In this document: positions 18,746 to 27,791 of the stretch, one piece after another
Layout: each line of letters starts with the position of its first letter
Numbering within the stretch: position 1 is the stretch's first letter
The notes under the pieces: model-generated
Told to the model about the DNA's origin: nothing
The model's database searches: none
Seen by the model: only the letters and a program-made list of their open reading frames with translations
Source: Stieleria magnilauensis
GTDB taxonomy: Bacteria; Planctomycetota; Planctomycetia; Pirellulales; Pirellulaceae
DNA: 64,000 nucleotides
NCBI GenBank assembly: GCA_007753675.1
Contig: CP036432.1
Span: forward strand, 1,524,394 to 1,588,393
Reading direction: 5' to 3'
Made by a program: the position numbers and the translations under genes

Positions 18746-19789
18746 TCAGTCCTTCGCCGGATCGTCGTTTTGGGCTTGCCCGGACGCCCCGAACCGATCG
18801 GAAAACGCCAACAGTTGTTCCGCAATGATCCGGTTTCCCGTCGCGTTGTAGTGCCCCACCCCGAATTGGCCGTTGTGAAATCCTCGCGGCCAATCGCCCC
18901 CGCGGGCAGCAGCAACCATCGCGTCTCGCGCATCGAGCACGTAAAACCCATGCCCGGAACACAATTGGCGGAAACGGTCGAACACATGCTGATCCGGGTC
19001 ATTGAAGATAGTTTCACCGTCGGTGATGGCGGGGATCAAGGGTGCGTAAACGAAGATGCACGGCGCGTCGCATTGCCCGCGCAGCCGTTCCAACTGGCCA
19101 GACAAACGCTTTGCCAACGACGTCAGTGTCTGATTCGATGTCCCCGATCGGCTTGAAACTGTTGGCGACTCGACCGGTCCGGGACGAAACCTGAGTCGAC
19201 GCCGTGTCGTTCCGTCACCGGTCGTCAGGATGTTGCGAACGGTTTGGATCAGGAAGGCGGGAAACGTCGCACTGATTTTGGACTGTGATGGATCCAGCTC
19301 CTCCTTGGCATCAGCGATTTCAGCTGTCCAGTCGGACCACTCGACGATCAGAAAGACGTGGGCGTCAACCGTGAACGCATCGTTGTCACGTAGCGTTGCG
19401 ATCTGTGCGATCCAGTCGTTGCAGTCGTCGCCGCTGCGCGCGAACGGATAAACGTGGATCTGATTCGACGACAGCCTCGCCACCTGGGCCGCGATCTTTT
19501 CGCGATCCTCCACACAAACCCCTTCGGCCTGAGAATCTCCCCAGAGTGCCAAACGCAGTCCGCCGAGTTCCTCGTGTTCCAGGGTCACCCTCCCCGGCAT
19601 TCCCATCGGTCCGATCTGCGTCGTCGCGTATCCTTCGCTGCGCCAACGGTAATCCGATCCCGGTTGCAGCACCGCGACTCCCCGCGTCGGGTCTTCGATG
19701 CGCGGCACGTAACTGCGAACGAACCACGGCGAAGTGACGGCCACCAGAGCGGTCCCGAGCAGCATTCCGACAATCCATCGACGCAGCAT
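18746..19789 (-). CDS. membrane-anchored SGNH-hydrolase-like protein
   Basis: A 347-residue protein starting at the ATG at 19789, where a signal-anchor begins (MLRRWIVGMLLGTALVAV). SGNH hydrolase blocks are visible: GDSQAEG at 84-90 with the candidate catalytic Ser86, and a C-terminal GVGHYNATGN block that supplies the His of the triad. The upstream open frame (to 20038) covers the intergenic repeat and is not coding. With the MBOAT gene 6 bases downstream it probably forms an O-acyl transfer unit: the MBOAT passes acyl groups across the membrane and the SGNH protein places them on a glycan. The glycan is not identified. Confidence 0.85.
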   Translation of the reverse strand: MLRRWIVGMLLGTALVAVTSPWFVRSYVPRIEDPTRGVAVLQPGSDYRWRSEGYATTQIGPMGMPGRVTLEHEELGGLRLALWGDSQAEGVCVEDREKIAAQVARLSSNQIHVYPFARSGDDCNDWIAQIATLRDNDAFTVDAHVFLIVEWSDWTAEIADAKEELDPSQSKISATFPAFLIQTVRNILTTGDGTTRRRLRFRPGPVESPTVSSRSGTSNQTLTSLAKRLSGQLERLRGQCDAPCIFVYAPLIPAITDGETIFNDPDQHVFDRFRQLCSGHGFYVLDARDAMVAAARGGDWPRGFHNGQFGVGHYNATGNRIIAEQLLAFSDRFGASGQAQNDDPAKD

Positions 19790-20187
19790 CAATCGGCCGC
19801 GACAGGAGGAGGCGGCAAAGTCGTTCCAGTGCCAGAAGATCGGTCGGGCGGCGCGTTTGGACGCATGGCGGAGGAAGATCGAGTAAGAAGTCGGACGGCA
19901 AGTGATGCTATAGGATACCCACATCGGAACAACAACGCAGGTCCCAAGCCACGCGCCACTGGCTGACGCCACGTGCCGGAATCCCGGCGGGACGCGTGGT
20001 TGGGCGGCGCATGGGGTAATCCCCGAGCCACGAGCCACCGGCTAACGCCACGTGCCGGCATCTCGTCCGGAAGCGTGAGTGGGCGCCGCGATTGGTGTAT
20101 GATCTGGGCAAACGACGATTTGCATGGGTCAACGAAACGGTTCGTGGCAAGATCGTCGGGGCCGACCGCTCTTCGTGAGTCCTTTGG
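19790..20187. repeat. intergenic region with a 40-base direct repeat
   Basis: The divergent spacer holds two copies of a 40-base unit, at 19944-19983 and 20023-20062, sharing GCCAC...GGCT...ACGCCACGTGCCGG with about five mismatches. The units are spaced 79 bases apart. The rest shows no ORF. The repeat resembles other short interspersed elements of this window in position, not in sequence. Confidence 0.6.
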
Positions 20188-21540
20188 ATGATCATCCCCT
20201 ACAGCACCGACGCGCCTCTCTATCACCTGCCTTGGGTCACGGGAGGTTTGATCGTCACGAACATCGTCGTGTTTTTTGCGACCACGTTCCAGGTCTTCAT
20301 CGGCAATTGGGAACCGGAACAAATTGATTGGTTGTTGATCCAGTTCAACCAAATCAATCCGCTGCAATGGCTGACTGGCAATTTCATGCACTTTGACCCA
20401 TTTCACCTGATGGGCAACATGTTCTTCCTGTTCTGCTTTGGCTTGGTGGTGGAAGGCAAAGTCGGAAATCGTCGCTTCTTGGGGATCTACCTGGCGACCT
20501 GTCTGTTGATCGGCGCGGTGGTGCAGATCCCAATGTTTTTTCTGGGCGGCGAAGAAGCCGCCGGCGGTGCGTCGGGTGTGATTTCGACCCTGATGGTGAT
20601 CGCGCTGATTTGGGCCCCGGAAAACGAAATCAGTGTCTTCTACTTCTTCTTCCCGTTCGTGGGGACCGCCGAACCACGCATCGTCACGATCTGTGTGTTC
20701 TTCATCGGCATGGATGTCCTCTCCGTCGTGTTTAGCGGTTTTGCGATGTCGGGCGCGATGGGACACGTGATCGGTGCCCTGATGGGATTCCCGATCGGAA
20801 TCTACTTTCTGAAAACCGACGAGGTTGATTGTGAAGGCTGGGATGCGATCTCCCGCAACGAGTGGTTGCAACAATACCCATTGCTGTACGGCGAAAAGCA
20901 GCGACAACGTGATCGCGACAAGCACGACGAAATAGAAAACCCGGTCGAAAAGGCGTTGCAGGTGACCGGCGGCGATGTCTCGAAAAGTCAATACATCGGT
21001 CTCGCGTCGACCAAGTGGAAACCCAAAACCAAATCACCCTCCCCTGCCGTGCCGGCGACTGCGACCCCACGAAAGTCTCGCAAAAAGAAACGCCGGACAT
21101 CCGAAGTGTCGCCGGAGCGTGTGGCCGAGAAATGTCAGGCCCATCCCGAATTCAATCGCTTGGCCTACGTGCTCCGTCAGAGTCTGCAATCAAACAATTT
21201 GCCGGCGGCACAACAAGCGTTCTTGCGATTGGACACGCTTAAAATCGGCGCGGGTTTGGCCGAGACGACGTTGATGCGATACGCATCGGATCTGTGCGCG
21301 CAACGCCAATGGGTCAATGCGATTCGTCCGCTCGCCCTCGCGGTGGAAAAACAAGGCGCGCTGGCCGACGATGCGTGTCTGCGTCTGGCACAGATCCAAC
21401 TGCGAGTGCTACAACGCCGCGACCACGCCATAGCAACGTTGGAGAAGATTGTGGTACCCGAAGGCGAATCGATCGACGCAGAAAAGAAAGAGCGATTGCG
21501 TAAACGCGACGAATTGCTCAGCCTGGCACGCGGCGGGTGA
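20188..21540 (+). CDS. rhomboid family intramembrane serine protease
   Basis: Cleaves membrane proteins inside the bilayer. The N-terminal 230 residues hold six membrane segments with the rhomboid features: HLMGN (H73-x3-N77) in the second segment, GGASG with candidate nucleophile Ser129, and His193 in GHVIGALMG. The catalytic dyad is therefore intact. The protein has 450 residues; after about 230 there is a long soluble tail with a Lys/Arg/Pro-rich linker and an Ala/Leu-rich helical region (about 330-440) that may be TPR-like. No operon partner is evident. Confidence 0.92.
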   Translation: MIIPYSTDAPLYHLPWVTGGLIVTNIVVFFATTFQVFIGNWEPEQIDWLLIQFNQINPLQWLTGNFMHFDPFHLMGNMFFLFCFGLVVEGKVGNRRFLGIYLATCLLIGAVVQIPMFFLGGEEAAGGASGVISTLMVIALIWAPENEISVFYFFFPFVGTAEPRIVTICVFFIGMDVLSVVFSGFAMSGAMGHVIGALMGFPIGIYFLKTDEVDCEGWDAISRNEWLQQYPLLYGEKQRQRDRDKHDEIENPVEKALQVTGGDVSKSQYIGLASTKWKPKTKSPSPAVPATATPRKSRKKKRRTSEVSPERVAEKCQAHPEFNRLAYVLRQSLQSNNLPAAQQAFLRLDTLKIGAGLAETTLMRYASDLCAQRQWVNAIRPLALAVEKQGALADDACLRLAQIQLRVLQRRDHAIATLEKIVVPEGESIDAEKKERLRKRDELLSLARGG

Positions 21541-21549
21541 ACCGGTTGA

Positions 21550-21670
21550 GTTCAAACGATGGTCTGCCGTTTGGCGCGAGCCTCACTTTCCCAAGAGTTC
21601 GGTCATGCGGTGCGTGACATTCGGCATGCACAGCATGCCCTTCCCGTCTTGGCATGCACAGCATGCCCTA
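21550..21670. repeat. interspersed repeats between convergent genes
   Basis: Two elements lie in the 142-base spacer between convergent genes. Positions 21566-21583 carry CCGTTTGGCGCGAGCCT, shared with copies at 43022 and 45561 and likewise preceded by CAAACGATG. Positions 21623-21640 and 21651-21668 are two copies of GGCATGCACAGCATGCCC, which recurs at 53416. That unit is a near-palindrome (GGCATGC/GCATGCC). Confidence 0.65.
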
Positions 21671-21682
21671 CACCCGGCTGCG

Positions 21683-23653
21683 TTACAGCGCGGCTTTGAA
21701 CTGTTTCAACTGACGGAGCATCGGGGGTGAGAACGGGTCAAGCTTGATCGCTTGTTCCTGCGTGATCACCGCTTCTTCGATCCGGCCGAGCGCAAAGTAG
21801 CAACGGGCACAGGTATCCAGCCGCGCGGCGCGGTACATCAGATCTTCCGAATCGAGGAACTCCAACGAATCCAGACTGCACTTCAACGCACGTTCGTAAT
21901 CGCCTTCGGTGTTGGCGACCAACCACGCGTATTGATTGTACGCTTCGCCCAGTTCCGCCTTGTAGTCTTCCGGCTTGATGATCTTTTTGCGGGACTCGAT
22001 CCGAGAGATGCGCTGCTGCAGTGCATCGCGATTCTGGACAATTTGTTTGATCACCGATGGCTTCCAATCGGGGTCGCCGGGATCATCCAAACGATACATC
22101 CGAATCAGGATATCGATGTTGTCGTTGTCAAATCGATAGGCCAGTTGCAGCTTGCTTTTGACCTCGTTCAACGTCGCCCGATCGTCACCGTTTTTTTCCA
22201 GCAACGCGAGACCGCTTTCGTATTCGTAAAGGCTGCGGATCCGACTCAGGCTGATTTGCCATCGCGACATTCGCGATTGATAAAGGCGATCTTTCTTGGC
22301 CCGATCGGCGATCGGAAACAACACCGTCGCGGCGTCTTCGTGCCGCAGCTGTTCGCTGAACATCCGCGCCAATTCCTGACGCGCGCTGACGCCGACGATT
22401 GATTCGATATCGCAATGCTTGATGATTTCTCGATTTTCGCGTTCGGCCCATTCGAATCGCCCTCGCGAACGCAGCAACAACGCGGCTTGATAATGGGCAT
22501 ACGCGATCTCTTGCAGCTGGTGGTCGGTGATCGCGTTTTCGTCCGCTTTCGGTTTTTCCGCCTCACCGGGTTCGGCAGCATCACTCGCGGCGACTTCGGG
22601 CAGGGGGTTGATCTGCAGCGCGTCCGCGGCGAGTTCCTCTGCCAACTCGCTCTGGCCGATCTCGTCATAGGCTTGCGCGGCCGAATACAGCAACTCGGCG
22701 TTTTCGCCAAAAGCGTGTTGATGCCGTTCGTAGAGTGCGACCACGATCGGGAACAGTCCTTGGCGAATCGACCACCCGGCATGCTCGGACAGATCGCGAG
22801 TCGCCGGGGCGATCAGATCGATGTGCTCCATCACTAGCGACAACGCCGCCTCGCGTGCGTCTTCGGCCAGGGCCCGCGTTGCCAGCACGCGAATCATCTG
22901 CATCACCGACGCCGATGTGACGTCGGGGCTGACCCCCGCATCGACCTGCCTGCGCTGCTGGCGGACGAGTTCTTCCCAGCGTTCGGGCGAATAACTTCCC
23001 GCCTGCAGATCCTTTGCGTAGGCCAGCAACCACTGTGACGAATCGCGTGGGTTGTCTCCGATCACCGCTTCGATCCGCTCGGCCAAGCGACGTCGGCTGA
23101 CCTTTTCGCGGCCGAGCGGCTGCTTCAGGACCAACATCGCCGCGCGACGACTGAGCGGGACGCTGGGATCGAATCGTGCCAGCCTCGCCAACGCCTCGAC
23201 CCCCATTTGGTCACGCAAACGCCCCAGCAGCTCAATGCGTCCCAGTCGATCGGCTTCGCTTTGGGCGCCATATTCGCTGAGGATCTCTTGGACTTCTTTC
23301 GGATCGGAGTCTTTCGACCAGCTGACTTGTAGGCTGCTGATCAGATAGCGGGCGGCCGACAAGATCTCGCTGTCGTCGTGGTTTTGAGCCTCGCGAAGGG
23401 CATCAAACGCCTCTAGCCCGTACATCTTCAGCTGATTCCGGGCCCGCATTCGGGTGGCATAGCTGTCGCTGCCGAGTTTTTCGATCAGCTCTTGGATCAA
23501 CTGGTCGGTCGTTTTGGCTTTGTCATCGGCCGGACTGTCACCGTCAGCTGCCCGAGCGACGCCGATTGAGCCTTGGCAAAGCCCCCCGACGAGCAAAAGG
23601 GCGGCGCACCAGGTCCAGACGAGGCGTGGAGCGTGTTGCAGAGGTTGGAGCAT
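21683..23653 (-). CDS. secreted TPR/helical-repeat protein
   Basis: A 656-residue protein with a signal peptide (hydrophobic 12-33, cleavage near ARA/ADG). The first 150 mature residues have a HEAT/Armadillo-like pattern (SYATRMRARNQLKMYGLEAF). From about 290 to the end there are repeated helix pairs of the TPR type, for example AQAYDEIGQSELAEELAADA and ARCYFALGRIEEAVITQEQAI. It is probably a periplasmic scaffold; no enzyme motif is seen. It is divergent from the signal peptidase gene. Confidence 0.85.
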   Translation of the reverse strand: MLQPLQHAPRLVWTWCAALLLVGGLCQGSIGVARAADGDSPADDKAKTTDQLIQELIEKLGSDSYATRMRARNQLKMYGLEAFDALREAQNHDDSEILSAARYLISSLQVSWSKDSDPKEVQEILSEYGAQSEADRLGRIELLGRLRDQMGVEALARLARFDPSVPLSRRAAMLVLKQPLGREKVSRRRLAERIEAVIGDNPRDSSQWLLAYAKDLQAGSYSPERWEELVRQQRRQVDAGVSPDVTSASVMQMIRVLATRALAEDAREAALSLVMEHIDLIAPATRDLSEHAGWSIRQGLFPIVVALYERHQHAFGENAELLYSAAQAYDEIGQSELAEELAADALQINPLPEVAASDAAEPGEAEKPKADENAITDHQLQEIAYAHYQAALLLRSRGRFEWAERENREIIKHCDIESIVGVSARQELARMFSEQLRHEDAATVLFPIADRAKKDRLYQSRMSRWQISLSRIRSLYEYESGLALLEKNGDDRATLNEVKSKLQLAYRFDNDNIDILIRMYRLDDPGDPDWKPSVIKQIVQNRDALQQRISRIESRKKIIKPEDYKAELGEAYNQYAWLVANTEGDYERALKCSLDSLEFLDSEDLMYRAARLDTCARCYFALGRIEEAVITQEQAIKLDPFSPPMLRQLKQFKAAL

Positions 23654-23969
23654 CTTTCCGACGGCCGACGAGGAATTTCAGTTTGATTGACCGCTCGTAT
23701 TCTATCGATTCGACCAAAATTGTGCAGCTGGAATGCCCGCCCGCCTGCCCCGGCGATCTAAAATCCGCCTCGCAATGCGGGTCGATCACGCCTTTTTGTC
23801 GCTCGACTTGCTGTCTCGCGCACAAATCTGCGAGACGGCACGAGTTCCCAGCCAAGAATCGCCCGATGCAATCGAAGTTCCCAGCGAGCGATAAACCAGC
23901 TAATATCCCTGCATGGAACGGCCTTTTGCCAGAGTTTTCTCCCCCTTTCAAGTTGATCCGCAGCGACGA
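23654..23969. other. divergent promoter region between the TPR gene and lepB
   Basis: A 316-base spacer between divergent genes. It must carry promoters for both, but I cannot point to -35/-10 elements with confidence. The lepB frame is open from 23913; the Lys-rich N-terminus starting at the ATG at 23970 looks like the true start. Confidence 0.45.
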
Positions 23970-25979
23970 ATGACGCGAAAATCGAAGAATTCGAACGACA
24001 CTGGCAAAGCCGCCAAAAAAACACCCTCGCGTGCCGAGTCGGCTGCGTCGTCGGATGACCGGACACCGGAACAACGATTCGGCGACTCGATCCGCACCTC
24101 CGCCCAGCGGGAAACTGTTGAGGCGTTTGTGGTCGCGTTCGTATTGGCGCTGCTGTTTCGCGCGTTTGTCGCCGAAGCTTTTGTGATCCCGACCGGCTCG
24201 ATGGCGCCGACGCTGATGGGGGCTCACAAGGATATCGATTGCCAACAGTGCGATCATCGTTTCCAAATCGGTGCCAGCAAAGAACGCCGGGGGCCGTACC
24301 AAGACGACACGGTTGTGGGTGGTATTTGTCCCAATTGCCGCTACATCAATAACCTGGATCTGGCCGAGAACAGCAACGCGACCACCTTCAACGGCGACCG
24401 GATCCTGGTCAGTAAATTCGCCTACACGCTTAGCGAGCCCGAACGCTGGGACGTGATCGTGTTCAAGTTCCCGGGGAACCCGAAACAGAACTACATCAAA
24501 CGGCTCGTCGGGCTGCCCAATGAAACGATCAGTGTCTTTCATGGCGATGTCTACGCGGCACCGACCGATGAACCGACGTCGGATGTCATCCTCCGCAAAC
24601 CGGCCGACAAACTGTTGGCGATGCGGCACCACGTCTATGACACCGACCAGCAGTCGGACTTGCTGATCAAGTCCGGCTACCCCAGCCGAATCCAACCATG
24701 GCGAGAAAACACCTCGGCCCCGCCCGAGGACTCTTGGACGATCGATCGCAGCCAAGACGGTTTGGTCGCCTCGGTCGAGCCCAAGAACGAAACCGAGACC
24801 CACTGGTTGCGTTACTTCCACCGCTGGCCGACCGACACGCAATGGAACACCGCCGCCAAGGGTGGGCCGCTCAATACGGTTGCCCCCTACAGCAGCCGAC
24901 TGATCACCGACTTCTACGCCTATGACTGCTACATCACGGTCCCCAGTCGCGATGTCTATGAAACAACACCCTCCAACGCACGATGGGCCGGTAAGCCGCC
25001 ATGGAATCCCGATTACAAGTCGGGTGGTCCGTTGGCACAATTCGGCGGCGATGCCCGCTTCGGCGAACGCGGTATTGCCGATGACGGCTTGCACTGGGTC
25101 GGTGACCTGATTGTCGAATCCGAGGTGACGGCGTCGAGTCAATGCAAGGAATTGACGTTGGAATTAATCGAGGCCGGGATTCAGTACCAATGCCGCATCG
25201 ATCTGACAAACGGCAACGCCAAACTCGTCATCTTAGACGGTGACCAATCGCTGCAGTTTACCGGCACCGATGGCAAACAAGCGGCTTCGGTGCAAGGAGC
25301 CAGCGGGGCGCGGGCCGGCGAAACGTTTTTGGTCCGATTCAGCAACTGTGATGACCAACTGTTGCTGTGGGTGGACGACGCGTTGGTCGAATTTGACGGC
25401 CCGACTACGTTCGACGCCCGAGCTTTTCATGGCGACGACGAAGCGTATCCGCGATACCAAGCGGGCGTCCATCCGATGGACGCCGCGCCGGTCGGCATCG
25501 CGGTGCGTGGCGGGGCAGCAACGGTTGACCGAGTCAAAATTGATCGCGACAAGTATTACGTCGCCACCGACAACAGCTCGTTCGGCATCTTTGACTACGA
25601 CATGAACGAGCTTTACCGACTCGCACAGCAAAACGTCAGCTTTCGAGACATCCAAGACGTGATGGCGCGTCCTGAACTGTGGGAACAATTTCCCGTCTGG
25701 CAAACACGCCGCAAGGTGACGTTTCGCTTAGAAGAAAATCAATTCTTTCCGATGGGCGACAATAGCCCCGAAAGTCTGGACGCGCGCTGTTGGGCTGGAA
25801 CCAAACTGGGTGCCCGACTGCCCGACCGTTTCCGCGATCAAGCCTACGCGTTCGCTGATGCGTCCTACGTCCCACGCGATTTGCTGGTCGGCAAAGCACT
25901 GATGGTGTTTTGGCCCCACCCCTGGAATTCACCCGTCCCCTTCACTCCCAATTTCGACCGCTTCCGATTCATACGTTAG
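23970..25979 (+). CDS. lepB: signal peptidase I with large insertion
   Basis: Removes signal peptides from exported proteins at the outer face of the inner membrane. From the ATG at 23970 the protein has 669 residues, more than twice the usual 250-320. One membrane segment (about 50-72) precedes the catalytic Ser77 in PTGSMAPT; Lys177 in NYIKRLVGLP is the general base and the MGDNS box is at 595-599. Two insertions are visible. Between Ser and Lys, two CxxC pairs (91/94 and 120/123) form a probable zinc ribbon. Between Lys and MGDNS lies about 400 residues, including a sheet-rich segment (about 375-520) resembling a laminin-G-like jelly roll. lptB follows 68 bases downstream. Confidence 0.93.
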   Translation: MTRKSKNSNDTGKAAKKTPSRAESAASSDDRTPEQRFGDSIRTSAQRETVEAFVVAFVLALLFRAFVAEAFVIPTGSMAPTLMGAHKDIDCQQCDHRFQIGASKERRGPYQDDTVVGGICPNCRYINNLDLAENSNATTFNGDRILVSKFAYTLSEPERWDVIVFKFPGNPKQNYIKRLVGLPNETISVFHGDVYAAPTDEPTSDVILRKPADKLLAMRHHVYDTDQQSDLLIKSGYPSRIQPWRENTSAPPEDSWTIDRSQDGLVASVEPKNETETHWLRYFHRWPTDTQWNTAAKGGPLNTVAPYSSRLITDFYAYDCYITVPSRDVYETTPSNARWAGKPPWNPDYKSGGPLAQFGGDARFGERGIADDGLHWVGDLIVESEVTASSQCKELTLELIEAGIQYQCRIDLTNGNAKLVILDGDQSLQFTGTDGKQAASVQGASGARAGETFLVRFSNCDDQLLLWVDDALVEFDGPTTFDARAFHGDDEAYPRYQAGVHPMDAAPVGIAVRGGAATVDRVKIDRDKYYVATDNSSFGIFDYDMNELYRLAQQNVSFRDIQDVMARPELWEQFPVWQTRRKVTFRLEENQFFPMGDNSPESLDARCWAGTKLGARLPDRFRDQAYAFADASYVPRDLLVGKALMVFWPHPWNSPVPFTPNFDRFRFIR

Positions 25980-26047
25980 TGCCGGCATTGGCACTCCTAC
26001 TGGCACCGGCCGGTCATCAATCATTCTCGAAACGGATTTCAAGTGCG

Positions 26048-26971
26048 ATGAGTATCGATCACGACGAGCCCACGACGGTTCTGGAAGCTATCGATTTGCA
26101 AAAGACCTACGGCAGACGCCGCGTCGTTGACGGAGTCAATTTGCACGTCGGCAAGGCGGAGATCGTCGGATTGTTGGGCCCCAACGGAGCCGGCAAGTCG
26201 ACCAGTTTCCGGATGATCTGCGGAATGATCCAACCCGATCGCGGCCGAGTTTATCTGGACGGACGCGATGTCACCGATTGGCCGATGTTTCGCCGCGCCC
26301 GTGATGGACACATGGGCTATCTGCCCCAAGAACCCAGCGTGTTCAAGAAGCTGACGGTGGAACAAAACATCTCGGCGTTGTTGGAACTGCTCGGGATGGA
26401 CCGCAAGCAACGCAAAATCCGAACCCAAGAATTGCTCGAAGAGTTCAACATCACCCATATCCGCAAGAGTCGGGCGGCGGGATTAAGCGGCGGGGAACGA
26501 CGCCGGCTGGAGATCGCTCGGTGCCTGGTTTCGGATCCCAAGATCGTGATGTTGGACGAGCCGTTTGCGGGGATCGACCCGGTCACGGTGCAATCGATCC
26601 AGGGCGTGATCAAGCAACTGCGTGATTCGGGAATCAGCGTTTTGATTACCGATCATGCGGCTCGCGAAATCTTGGGCACGGTGGACCGCTGCTACGTGAT
26701 CTACCAAGGTCAAGTTTTGATCGACGGGACGCCCGAGGAAGTGAAACGACACCCCAAGGTCCGCGAAGAGTACTTAGGGGACATGGACGGGGCCGAGCGT
26801 ATGGCCGAGGCGATCGACCCGCTGCCCGCAAACGCGCCCACAAACGCCCCCACCGCCGTCGCCGCAGCCCCCGCGAACGTCCATCCGGCTCAAGAAAAGT
26901 CCCCCGTGCCACCACCACACTTCCGTCAAAAACGTGCCCTGCGGCGACGCACGAATGTTTCGGATGTGTAG
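26048..26971 (+). CDS. lptB: LPS export ABC transporter ATPase LptB
   Basis: Cytoplasmic ATPase that drives lipopolysaccharide extraction by LptFG. The 307-residue protein has Walker A GPNGAGKST (about 43-51), the ABC signature LSGGERRRLEIAR, Walker B IVMLDEPFAGIDP and the H-loop ITDHAARE; the FAGIDP and VREEYLG segments are characteristic of LptB rather than of other ABC ATPases. It carries about 60 extra Pro/Ala-rich residues at the C-terminus. The frame is open to 25910, overlapping lepB; the ATG at 26048 gives the normal N-terminus. It lies 68 bases after lepB. No other lpt gene is in the window. Confidence 0.93.
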   Translation: MSIDHDEPTTVLEAIDLQKTYGRRRVVDGVNLHVGKAEIVGLLGPNGAGKSTSFRMICGMIQPDRGRVYLDGRDVTDWPMFRRARDGHMGYLPQEPSVFKKLTVEQNISALLELLGMDRKQRKIRTQELLEEFNITHIRKSRAAGLSGGERRRLEIARCLVSDPKIVMLDEPFAGIDPVTVQSIQGVIKQLRDSGISVLITDHAAREILGTVDRCYVIYQGQVLIDGTPEEVKRHPKVREEYLGDMDGAERMAEAIDPLPANAPTNAPTAVAAAPANVHPAQEKSPVPPPHFRQKRALRRRTNVSDV

Positions 26972-27000
26972 GTGCAGCGTCGCAGCATTCTTTTCGCCAG

Positions 27001-27483
27001 CTATTTGGCAAGAGATGGCAATTGAGATGCCGGGCGACCGAGCTTCATTTCTCTCAGTTCATCGTCAATGAGAGGAGCCGCAAACGTCACGCAATAACTT
27101 CGGTCATCGTTCAGCTGTAGCTCAGTTGCGGGCAACCACGACTCAGCTGCCTTGCCATGTCGACGAGACGGAAAGAAAACCATATCCAGCTTGGTGATTA
27201 CCGATTGTGACTTTGAGTAGTACACACACGCATAGGTGTGATTGTTGTCAATCGTCACAACCAGATTTCCTTCATCAGGATTTCCTTTGGCAAAGGCGAA
27301 TCCGCCCTCTCCAAATTTAACTTGCCGGTCGGAGAGGGCCTTCTTTGAATCAGCGAGAGATTGCCCGATGAACAGCTTGGCCGGAGCGCCCGTTGTCGCT
27401 GTTTTTTGGGTGGTGTGTTGCGAGTAGCCTACACAGCAAATCGCAGAAAAAAGACAGACGGTGGCAAGCATCGAGATTCGCAT
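27001..27483 (-). CDS. small secreted protein of unknown function
   Basis: A 160-residue protein with a signal peptide (MRISMLATVCLFSAICCVGYS, cleavage near 21-22). The start is supported by an AGGAG Shine-Dalgarno 6 bases upstream of the ATG at 27483. The mature domain has a predicted alpha/beta pattern with a central pair of strands (NLVVTIDNNHTYACVYYSK) and a final SLAK tail. I do not recognise it. It is on the minus strand downstream of the small lipoprotein and DUF1559 genes. Confidence 0.75.
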   Translation of the reverse strand: MRISMLATVCLFSAICCVGYSQHTTQKTATTGAPAKLFIGQSLADSKKALSDRQVKFGEGGFAFAKGNPDEGNLVVTIDNNHTYACVYYSKSQSVITKLDMVFFPSRRHGKAAESWLPATELQLNDDRSYCVTFAAPLIDDELREMKLGRPASQLPSLAK

Positions 27484-27555
27484 AGGAAACTCCTATTGGC
27501 GAGCGATTCAATTCGAATAATCTGCTCTTGGTACGTCAACTCAGGCACTACATCT

Positions 27556-27717
27556 TTATAAAACGGGTGCCGGATCGACCTGTTCTGGCAGTACTTTGCC
27601 CGGCGGTTCGATTGGTTCACCGACAACTTCCGGTGGTTGTTCCACTTCATCTGATTCACAACCGATCGTCATCGGAATCAATCCCATCACTACGGCCAGA
27701 ATGCGTGTTGTACTCAT
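27556..27717 (-). CDS. small lipoprotein (53 residues)
   Basis: The reading frame runs from ATG at 27717 to TAA at 27556-27558. The protein begins MSTTRILAVVMGLIPMTIGC, a short hydrophobic signal ending in a lipobox-like TIGC with Cys20, then an acidic, Pro-rich tail (ESDEVEQPPEVVGEPIEPP) without fold. GAGGA lies 8 bases before the ATG. It is 74 bases downstream of a DUF1559 gene, and small lipoproteins beside DUF1559 genes recur in planctomycetes (see also 56379). Probably processed by LspA and Lnt. Function unknown. Confidence 0.7.
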   Translation of the reverse strand: MSTTRILAVVMGLIPMTIGCESDEVEQPPEVVGEPIEPPGKVLPEQVDPAPVL

Positions 27718-27791
27718 AGAGTGGTCCTCAGGTTGACCGGTAAAAGGACTCGATTAGAACGGATTTTGGCAGAGGGTGCATGGCAGACCGC

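Noticed and set aside
20023-20062. Direct repeats considered as a CRISPR array
   Set aside because: Only two units, no uniform spacers and no cas genes in the window.
19790-20991. 400-codon minus frame antisense to the rhomboid gene
   Set aside because: His/Asp/Arg-rich shadow; the rhomboid core on the plus strand has intact catalytic residues.
23544-25142. 532-codon frame antisense to lepB
   Set aside because: Arg/Val/Gly-rich, without signal, motif or start context; lepB on the other strand has all catalytic motifs.
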